Assembly (NCBI RefSeq): GCF_901000735.1
Contig: NC_081542.1
Coordinates: 42,047,064-42,111,063 of the forward strand
DNA length: 64,000 nucleotides
Direction: 5' to 3'
Source of the DNA: Corylus avellana
Lineage: Eukaryota; Streptophyta; Magnoliopsida; Fagales; Betulaceae
A model generated the notes under the pieces. The model saw only the letters and a program-made list of their open reading frames with translations. It was not told the origin of the DNA and made no database searches. The translations under genes and the position numbers were made by a program. The first letter of the stretch is position 1. Every line of letters begins with the position of its first letter. Positions 56,814-64,000 of this stretch are shown here, piece by piece.

Positions 56814-57500
56814 TTTAAAAAGCAAAAGACCCCTGGGTCAGGCTTGACCTGCACGGGTCAAGCCCAAAACCACGTAGGTCAAGCCCTAGGGGTGGCCGCG
56901 CTAGTGGCTTGCGGCCACCCCTAGGGCCTAGGGGTTGGCGCGCCCACCCCAAGGGCCTAGGGGGTTGCTGTGCGGCCACCCCCTGGGCCTAGGCCTAGGG
57001 CGGCCACCCCCAAGGACTGACCCATGGTTCACCTCACTTTCTTTTGTTTTTTGTTTCTTGTATTTTTTTTTAAAAAAAAAATAAAAAATTATGGGTAAAT
57101 TTGAAATTTTATTAAAAATTTAGGGTATAAATGTCATTGTCTCACATTTAACGGTTAAAAACTGACAAAGGGATCCAAAGTGAGAGGTTTTGAAAGTTCA
57201 GGGGGTAAAGTAAGAGGTTTTGAAGTTTAAGGGTGGTATGTCAAAAATAGTGATAGTTCGGGCAAAGTAAAGTTTTCCAACAAAAAAAAAAAAAAGAGTA
57301 ATGAGCATAGAAAAGTATACCTTATTTGGACTTTTGTGTGTCTATTTTGGACTAGTGTGGGGGCCCTAGTTTTTTTTTTTTTTTTTTGGCACCGTGAGAG
57401 CCTTGCTTCTAACAAATGCAAATCTCCTTAAATTTTTTTTTTAAAAAAAAAATTTGTTGTGGGGACCATGGTCATTGCCAGCCATCTCTGCCACTGGTCC
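55820..57500. mobile_element. Degraded relative of hAT element 1 with a foldback MITE inside
   Basis: 55880-56130 matches the left end of hAT element 1 (for example ACATGTCGGCA, TTTACGGTC, TTGTTTTAACAATT at 42420-42610). 57455-57500 (GTGGGGACCATGGTCATTGC, CATCTCTGCCACTGG) resembles its right end. The transposase core is missing. 56150-56590 is unassigned AT-rich sequence. Confidence 0.6.
56598..57283. mobile_element. Foldback MITE with a GC-rich centre
   Basis: The left arm (ACTTTGCCCCCTATACTGCC, AACTTTTAAAATCTCTCACT) is mirrored by the right arm (AGTGAGAGGTTTTGAAAGTT, TAGTTCGGGCAAAGTAAAGT). Inside, 56820-57040 is GC-rich and made of shuffled GGGCCTAGG, GGTCAAGCCC and GGCCACCCC pieces. A (TTA)n run lies at 56778-56813. 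It resembles the MULE-type MITEs elsewhere in the window. Confidence 0.75.
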
Positions 57501-57827
57501 TAGCATAGTCCTGATGGTGGCGAAGGGTTTCGACTAGATTTATTGATTTGAGAATGAGATATTCAAACTCGAAAAATGGTTTATCGTTTTCAAAAATTAA
57601 AACTATTTTTCGTAAATTAAAAACATTTTTTCGGCCAAACTGAAAATATTTTCTATTGATTTTTATTTTTGGTCGCATCAAACACCCGAGAATACAAAAA
57701 ACATTTTTTAAAAATTATTTTACGCCAAAACAAACAGAGCCTAAATTTGGTAGGATGAATTTCCTTAAATTTAGTTATTAAACTTATATATATCAAGCTA
57801 AGAAAAAAAAAAAAAACAAATTTGTCC
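57501..57827. other. Repeat-like sequence, no gene
   Basis: It ends with a run close to AAACAAACAGAGCCTAAATT, a phrase common at the ends of plant transposons. No paired end was found. Confidence 0.3.
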
Positions 57828-58667
57828 AAAATGCACGTAATTCTCGTATGCATCTTTAATTTTTATAAGTGTCCATTGTAAGTTGACAATTAGGGCTGTA
57901 GTCGATCTGAGCCCGAACTTATTACTGAGTTAGATAACTTGTTTAAACTTAGTTTATTTATTTTTCGAATGAACTCGAACTTGGTTACAAGTTACTCAGT
58001 TTATTTGTTCATTTTATATATAAAGTAAATATTGTAATTGTTTAAGTTTTTTTTTTTTTTTTTTTTTTTCTTCGTGAATCCATACTAATTATTAGTTAAT
58101 TAATTAATGTTAAGATTTTATTGTCTGAGTTAATTAAATAAATTAATTTGAATCTTAAACAATCTAACTTCGAGTTTATATGTTGGACTATGCATTATGC
58201 ATATATATTTATTACACACATATGTACACAAACTCACTCATACACACACAAATATTATATCAAGGTTCCCAATTACAATAATTCAAACTATATCTATTGC
58301 AAATAGAGTTTTATTCTATAAAATATGCTTTTACTCTCTTTATCTTACAAAGAATTAGTGCCATGAGCAAATAGGGAAATTATATCACCCATGTACATGG
58401 CTAGAAGTTAAAAGTTACAAATTGGTAGATAAAGAGTTACAGCAGAACGGCACCAAGACGACTGGTTAAGCTATTTCTCAACGTTGTTCATTATGTTCCA
58501 TTTCCATGTACATGAAATGACTGTATGTGTGATAATCTCTTAATAATTTTGAGAATTACATTACATTCATGTCTACATGGCTTGTCCATAACAAGGAAAG
58601 ATCCCAGAGCATGCTTGATGGTAGGCAAAATTTGCTGTCTCATCTGTGTTCATGATGATCATACTAG
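57828..58667. repeat. Block P, copy 2 (without the hAT insertion)
   Basis: Homologous to 41412-42224 plus 50167-50195, continuous here across GTGTTCATGATGATCATACT (58636-58655). It therefore shows the site before hAT insertion. The exon-like minus-strand stretch of copy 1 is present (MDKPCRHECNVILKII) but has a shift near 58632. It is fused at 58668 to an ABCG exon. Confidence 0.85.
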
Positions 58668-59098
58668 TTAGTCAAATTGCTTATCCTCATATCCATGTTG
58701 AAATTAATTGTTGTTAATCTCCTGAAGTTCAGCATTCAATTTGTCAACAACATTGTTTTTGTAGGCATATACTAAACTCTGGTTAACTAGGATTTGATCC
58801 TCGTGCATATCATCCGACGACATTAACAAACATAAAGTACGAGAATGAGGCACGATATATTGAACATATTGTGTGTTAGAGTATATTTGAATGACCCTAA
58901 AGTTAGGGATTTGATGAAGATTAGATTAGCCTAATTTAGGGTGATTCCTACTGGCTACATTATGCTTATTCAAATATACTCTAACATTGTGCACGAGTGT
59001 GGACAAAGAACCATTAATGATGCATGATATCAACGCCAAAGGGTATCCACAAATTCATATGAAGCCATCCATTGTTGGGAGCTTGTATTTCTTCAACT
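58668..59098 (-). pseudogene. ABCG exon fragment, copy 2, with a 113-bp insertion
   Basis: CAAATTGCTTATC to CTAGGATTTGATCCTCGTGC (58668-58803) matches the exon at 53435 with more changes. The downstream part (58855-59098) matches 53635-53760 apart from the insertion at 58874-58986. A further 47 bp (58806-58852) are absent from the other copies. Confidence 0.65.
58874..58986. mobile_element. 113-bp miniature element with 19-bp perfect inverted ends
   Basis: It begins TGTTAGAGTATATTTGAAT and ends with the exact reverse complement. It is flanked by the 5-bp direct repeat TTGTG (58869-58873, 58987-58991). The paralogous sites near 53649 and 61387 lack it. TG...CA ends with a 5-bp duplication recall LTRs, while the long inverted ends recall a MITE. 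Confidence 0.85.
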
Positions 59099-59126
59099 GA
59101 ACCCTAACCCTAAACCCTAAACCCTA
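59099..59126. repeat. Telomere-like CCCTAAA motif at a duplication junction
   Basis: ACCCTAACCCTAAACCCTAA and a further ACCCT give about four plant telomeric units (one imperfect). They lie exactly between the end of the ABCG-bearing piece and the start of block P copy 3. Confidence 0.85.
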
Positions 59127-59337
59127 TCTTACAAAGAATTAGTGCCTTGAGCAAATAGGGAAATCATATCACACATATACATCGCTAGAAGTTAAAAGTT
59201 ACAAATGGGTAGATAAAGAGTTACAGCAGAACGACACCAAGACAACTGTCTAGGCCATATTTCTCAATGCTGTTCATTATCTTCCATTTCCACGTAAATG
59301 AAACGACTGCATGTGTGATAATCTCTTAAGAATTTTG
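59120..59337. repeat. Block P, copy 3 (partial)
   Basis: ATCTTACAAAGAATTAGTGC to CTCTTAAGAATTTTG matches 41905-42123. Homology stops about 100 bp before the end of copy 1. Confidence 0.85.
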
Positions 59338-59387
59338 TTAATATTCGCTCTCTATTGCTCTAAAAGAGGTATGGGTTAAATGTAAGA

Positions 59388-59957
59388 ATAAAAATATTTG
59401 AGAAAGACATCATCTGAAAAGAATAAGCAGAAAATATTGTCTCAGCACATAAAGATGGCCATTGTCAACAACGATCCTGCTCTTCAAATACATTTTCTCT
59501 CTTGACAGAAATTACGGTTTCCTTGTAAAAAATCAACTATGACTAGGTACAATCAATTTGGAGATCAGTCATTTTTTTGGTAGAGGTGTCATACAAGACC
59601 AACTGCCCACCATATTTTTCCAAGAACATAGTGCCATTCTTCCAAAATCCTAATGGTTGCATAATATCTGTAAAGAGTCCAATAGTGAAAAGCTTAATTC
59701 AGGAGTCCTTGACACCAATTTCAAGCAACAACCCTATATCAAAGCGAATAATATACATCCACTCTTCATTCAAATCATCCCAGATACCACCATCAGCCAT
59801 GACACCAACTGCCATAGCAATTGATTCATTCAACACGAAAAAGTCTCTAATACAAATCAAGACATCATCTGGCAGCTGTGTTTTTAGGAATACCTCATGT
59901 CAAATGACAAAACACCCGCCCAATCATCTGCATATGCCCGCCAACAAGCCATCCCAT
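59388..59957 (-). pseudogene. F-box/FBA pseudogene, C-terminal third only
   Basis: On the minus strand it matches the last 150 or so codons and 3' flank of the F-box gene at 54517. Readable parts include RDFFVLNESIAMAVGVMADG and GLLLEIGVKDS. A nonsense codon follows directly (KDS*, where KDSW is expected, about 59700). It has about 15 extra codons (GIWDDLNEEWMYIIRF) and LPDDVLICIRD where the intact gene has LPLLYIRD, so it derives from a distinct paralog and is not a recent copy. Homology stops at 59957 within INGMACWRA, so the F-box itself is absent. Confidence 0.9.
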
Positions 59958-60774
59958 TGATGTAGGTATGATCCAAGTGTTTTTAGGAACCCAGGTTTCA
60001 AAAGAAACTTAGGTTTGTAGGTATGATCAAAGTCAAAAGCTACCAATAAATTTGATTTTAGCACGCAGAAGTATTCCGATGCCACATGAGGTTAACTAGA
60101 GATCCAAACAATAGGGGCATGCTAAGTAGTCCTTTATAGAATTCAAACATGCAACCTACTCAGGAAGGAACTTAAGCATATCATGATGCTAATGATGAAA
60201 ATTGAAGCGCAATTAACACTTAGAATATAACTTAATCAGGAAAATGAAACCTTATCAGATAGAAGTCCTTCTATCAAACACCGGTGCGCATGACTTACGG
60301 AGAAAGCCAGAAATTCTCTGTTTTCAGCACTCTGATGAAGAAAAGATTCCATCTCAATCAATCAAGCTTATTATTCATCACCATAATGGTATTCCTATGT
60401 TGAAAACTTCTAGTATTTATAGGAGTATAAGAAGAAAAGAAATTTGGATAAAACTAATAGGAAAGGAAACTCCTGGATTGAGTTGTAGGAGGTGGATTTC
60501 TAAAGAGACTTGAGATGACTTTATATAGAGGCGATCCAGGAATCTACATGTAACCAAAAGGCTGAGGTGATAACACCTGCCTAGAATGGGTCTATAGCTA
60601 TCAATCGTAGTGGTAACGCCTGCCTATGTCCAGTCTATAGCTGTCAACCATGAAGAATGTAACGTTAGATCTGTCAAATGGTGGCCAAAACTTTTGTGCT
60701 GCAACAACAAATGGGGTAAGCTGCAATACATTTATCATAAATACCTGTTTTTAGTACTCATTTTTTTGATAGTT
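59958..60774. other. Non-duplicated insert within the copied region
   Basis: Only 59985-60035 matches 52965-53010. The rest (60036-60770) has no counterpart in block Q copy 1. Its A-rich and TATATAGAGGCG-containing sequence is LTR-like, but no paired ends were found. The frame at 60244-60513 is unrecognised. Confidence 0.35.
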
Positions 60775-62033
60775 TAAACATTAAATTTGAAAAAAAAACT
60801 ACCTGAAAAGATTCATATTTATATTACATGTCTTGTTATCTATAACTAAACATAGTCTAATAGTTAGCATTCAATGGCTTGACAAACATAAATGTACATG
60901 GAACCATAAACCAAAGAGAGAGAGAGCGAGAGAACAATCATGGTAACAATCTTAATAGTCAAGAATGGTTTCAACAATATTAATTTTGAATCAAGAGTTT
61001 TGGATATGCTAAAAATGCAATGGAGCCGTAAAAGACATGAGTTACACCAATCAAGAATGGTGGTATATGAGGTAAGCACTTTTTTTTTTTTTTTTTAATG
61101 ATGGGAATCTCCCTGGGTAGGGCCACTTCATGTACCAACTACTGAAGGGCAGACCCCGGACCGTGTCTTCTTTCTTTGTTCCCCCTCTTTTAAGGAACAC
61201 ACAGAATTGCTGCCACCAAGTTATGGACCACCTCTCAAATTGCTTATCCGCAGATCCATCTTGAAATTGATTGTAGTTAATCTCTTGAAGCTCAGCATTC
61301 AATTTGTCAACAACATTGCTTTTATAGGCAGATACTAAACTCTGCTTAACCAGAATTTGATCCTCGTGCGGATATATTGAACATATTGTGTGCATGAGTG
61401 TGCACAAAGAACCAATAATGATGCATGATATCAACACCAAAGGGTATCCACAAATTCATATGAAGCCTTCCATTGTTGTAATGGGGAGATTGTATTTATT
61501 TGACTGAAACCAGAGTTTTCACAACAGAGAATAGCATGCCATAAGTTTTAAAGACTATACAGTAATCATTCATGAATGTAACAGGTGTGCAAATAATTTG
61601 GATCCAGAAAAATGTAGTTTCCCAGCAATATCATCAAATCAAATTAGTATTTCACTTGATTTTTATGCTTCTCTTTTGGTTTGCAAGAATTTTGCAATGC
61701 CTGCCACTCCAACAATAACCTTATGCACACAGAAGAAGATACTGTTAAAAGTCTGCAGAAGAAAGCCTGCCAATTTCTGGTTTCTAGCAACTTTTTACCT
61801 TTTAATCTTATATGAGCAGCATCACATTGTCGCTACTTTTAGGAATTGGATATTATGAAAATAGGGGAAGTACTGAAAACATTGACCAACAAGCCCTAAT
61901 GTGCTATCTCATTTTTATCAAATCTGACCTCTAATCAAAGAGCTCAATTTGAAAATTATGTCCACTGTCCCCATCAACCATATCTAAGTACCAAAACATC
62001 TTCAAGAGTAAATTGATATGAAATACCAGGAAG

Positions 62034-62040
<7 letters not shown>
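60775..62040. repeat. Block Q, copy 2
   Basis: Same order and orientation as 53040-54310. It stops at a (TA)n run (62038-62071) exactly where copy 1 continues toward the F-box gene after a short TA run, so this copy lacks the adjacent F-box gene. Confidence 0.9.
61180..61380 (-). pseudogene. ABCG exon fragment, copy 3
   Basis: Nearly identical to copy 1 at protein level: QILVKQSLVSAYKSNVVDKL, NAELQEINYNQFQDGSADKQ and FERWSITWWQQFCVFLKRGG. There are no further transporter exons. It is part of block Q copy 2. Confidence 0.7.

Positions 62041-62071
<31 letters not shown>
62038..62071. repeat. (TA)n microsatellite at the right edge of block Q copy 2
   Basis: About 17 TA units. They mark the end of homology with block Q copy 1. 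Confidence 0.95.
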
Positions 62072-62073
<2 letters not shown>

Positions 62074-62258
62074 AGGCACAGTTCACGAAGTTCATGAAGT
62101 TCTCGTGTCATTTGTCAAACCTTCACACCTTTTATATGAATATCACAATTTTCAGATTCAAATGATCAAGAAACTTAGTAAACAATCAGATTTTATTTTG
62201 CAAGGATCACCAAAAATAACTTCCTGGGTGACTGCATATATTTAATACCATTACATAC

Positions 62259-63771
62259 CTCTCTGGGGGTAGCCCTACAGCTGTACAGATCAGTGTCCGC
62301 AAATTGATTTGTGAGTGACAACCAAAAAATTCTACCCCTGGAAAATGAGAAAGATATTCATACCTAACTATATTGAGTTGAAACCTGAAAATAGTAAAAC
62401 AATGGTAGAGAAAGGGAAAAGTGTACTGGTGAGAGTAATATTTCCCTCCAAGCCCCTCTTGCCGTTGCCCATAGTTTTCATATAGGGTAGACACCATTCA
62501 CATAGAAATTAGCAGGATCTTCTCTCCATGTGGTATACTCCTTTGAATATCTCTCCTTAGCATCCACTGCCTCCAAATTCAGAATATGATTTAGTCTTAT
62601 GTAAAAAGAACTAAAGAGAGAACATAAATCAAGGACCATTATAAATCTACAATTTAACTAAAGCAAGTTTCAAGCTAGCTAGAGATGACTAAATTCAATG
62701 TGTAAGATATAAAGTAAATCAATTTAATAATGTCACTACGAATTAGATAAAGTTGCATCAAATACAGCTCTGAAGTTTTAGAACTCTCTGTATAAAAGGA
62801 GACAGACCATTTTTCATGCCTTCAAGAAAAAATAGATGGGCTTCCTACAGTGAATCAACGAAAACAAGTGGTTCTTCCCTCCCTTGCCATATAACTTCAG
62901 CAGTGGACTGCATTAAACACTTAGAGATAAAATTGGTCAAGTACTAAAAATCAGCACACTAAATTGTGTTAGTTGAACCTTAGCACGAGATATTGGACTT
63001 GAAAAGTGTTGATCAAATATTTGCCAAGGCTTTTCTGCACCTCTCACTCCAGTTTCTGTTAGGATTGATAAGTTTGAGCTTCCTTGAATGTAAATATAGC
63101 AACCAAGTTAGTTGCTAGATACTCTAAAGAATGAAGTGGTTTTTTTTTTTTTTTTTACAAGTGTGGATCCAAGTGTTGCTTTTTACTACCACGTTATCCA
63201 GTTGTATGACAATTGTACATGAGTCTACTAAATAGCATTACCCTCAATATAATGATAATAGACAAGGTGAAGAGTGGGACTTGAACTTTTGTTCAACCAT
63301 AGAAGCCTTCAAGAAAAATGATTAACTAAGTTGGGTTAAATGGTTCTTTAAATCCTAATACAGTGAAAGAGAATAGCAACATAAACATTTGTATATAGTG
63401 AAAATCAATTTTAGCAGTTCAGGTACTTCTGTTTCTTGTCAACGAATGAAACTGAAAATACTTCATTTTTTAATGCGCATAACTTTGAAATTTTTTTTTT
63501 TTTTTTTTTCATTCTAACATGATTATAGGATAATGCTGAAACATAAGAGAAGATGGATAAAGATTTTAAAAAAGCAGAGGAGGAACACACCTGAACTTTA
63601 CTCTCTTCATTCCAAGAGCTATGGCCGTGCCTCACAAGAGTTACCTTCTTAGACGACGACAATGACTGATTGGAAAGTGATGTCGTTGCTCTTTCAAAAT
63701 CAAATGCACCACCAGTCATAGAACCATCATTTTGGAATTTCTTTGTCGTAAAATGCGTCATTGGAATCAAC
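62259..63771 (-). pseudogene. CA1Pase-like histidine phosphatase (phosphoglycerate mutase family), decayed
   Basis: Exons recognised on the minus strand: 63771-63591 (GSMTGGAFDFERATTSLSNQ, VTLVRHGHSSWNEESKVQ with the catalytic RHG); about 63085-63003 (GSSNLSILTETGV, then shifted RCRKALANI); 62844-62808 (EAHLFFLEGMKN); about 62572-62435 (VDAKERYSKEYTTWREDPAN, FYVNGVYP); 62337-62259 (LVVTHKSI, then shifted RTLICTAVGLPPER). This order matches plant 2-carboxy-D-arabinitol-1-phosphatase-type proteins, chloroplast enzymes that remove a Rubisco inhibitor. Breaks include TGA at 62478 (YPI*KLW, Arg expected), one missing base near 62300, indels at about 63010-63045, and a one-base discrepancy at the second exon's start. 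Upstream exons would lie beyond 63780. Confidence 0.8.
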
Positions 63772-63779
63772 TACAAATT

Positions 63780-64000
63780 TGATCAAATATATGCAAGCAC
63801 CTTGCGGATTTCTTAGAGCAACTGAACGCTTGATATACATTCTAGTTGATATACGTTCAGTTCATATATTAGATCACAAGATTATCTCATAAGAAAGATT
63901 TACTATTGATAATTTGTAATTAGCAGACACTGCGCAAACTGGGTTCAGGCATATCATTAGATTCATACCATCATAACTCTACAACTTTGGGAATCTAAAA
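63780..64000. other. No exon recognised at the window end
   Basis: This is the presumed intron or 5' flank of the CA1Pase-like pseudogene. Confidence 0.4.

Noticed and set aside
56820..57040. The GC-rich GGGCCTAGG block as a CpG-island promoter
   Set aside because: It is the centre of a foldback MITE and is made of shuffled short repeats.
59577..59960. A plus-strand frame of 127 codons
   Set aside because: It is the complement of the F-box pseudogene; the minus strand shows the FBA motifs.

Overview
The window looks like nuclear DNA of a flowering plant, most likely a woody eudicot. It is AT-rich and intron-bearing, and it carries plant-specific families: a MIKC-type MADS box, an L-type lectin receptor kinase N-terminus, a PPR E/E+ fragment, an RNase T2, an F-box/FBA protein, ABCG exons and a CA1Pase-like phosphatase. 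Three runs of exactly 100 N (4650-4749, 23786-23885, 33239-33338) are scaffold gaps of unknown true size. Genes are sparse and transposons, often nested, fill most of the rest. Exon calls come from reading frames and splice sites by eye; no alignment or database search was run.

Layout. 1-658 is the end of a CACTA (En/Spm) element. 2120-2535 (minus) is the 5' part of a MADS-box gene. 4150-6991 is a dead LINE interrupted by a Gypsy remnant. 13168-13477 is an L-type lectin receptor kinase start cut off by a large Mutator-like element (MULE, 13477-28758). That MULE holds a decayed MuDR-type transposase, a PPR fragment, a double foldback MITE and a TIR element. About 3.6 kb inside it appears twice on the two sides of a gap, probably an assembly artefact. 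28912-32330 is a broken LINE on the minus strand. 33339-34944 shows stacked Helitron ends. 34951-37200 is a 5'-truncated LINE with a clean 750-codon frame.

From 38 kb onward the content changes. An intact three-exon RNase T2 gene (38184-39117, minus) and an intact single-exon F-box/FBA gene (54517-55626, minus) lie about 15.4 kb apart. Between them are one hAT element inserted into the edge of another (42225-50166). To the right (57.8-62.0 kb) is a mosaic of duplicated pieces: F-box gene tail, ABCG exon, an unidentified exon-like block, and a telomere-like motif at one junction. A decayed CA1Pase-like phosphatase gene ends the window.

The most interesting reading is that the T2 RNase, the F-box gene with a pseudogene relative, and a repeat-choked, rearranged setting resemble the architecture of a gametophytic self-incompatibility (S) locus or a derivative of one. 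This is inference. The RNase is roughly charge-neutral rather than basic and lacks one conserved disulfide, so an S-like RNase next to an unrelated F-box gene remains a real alternative.
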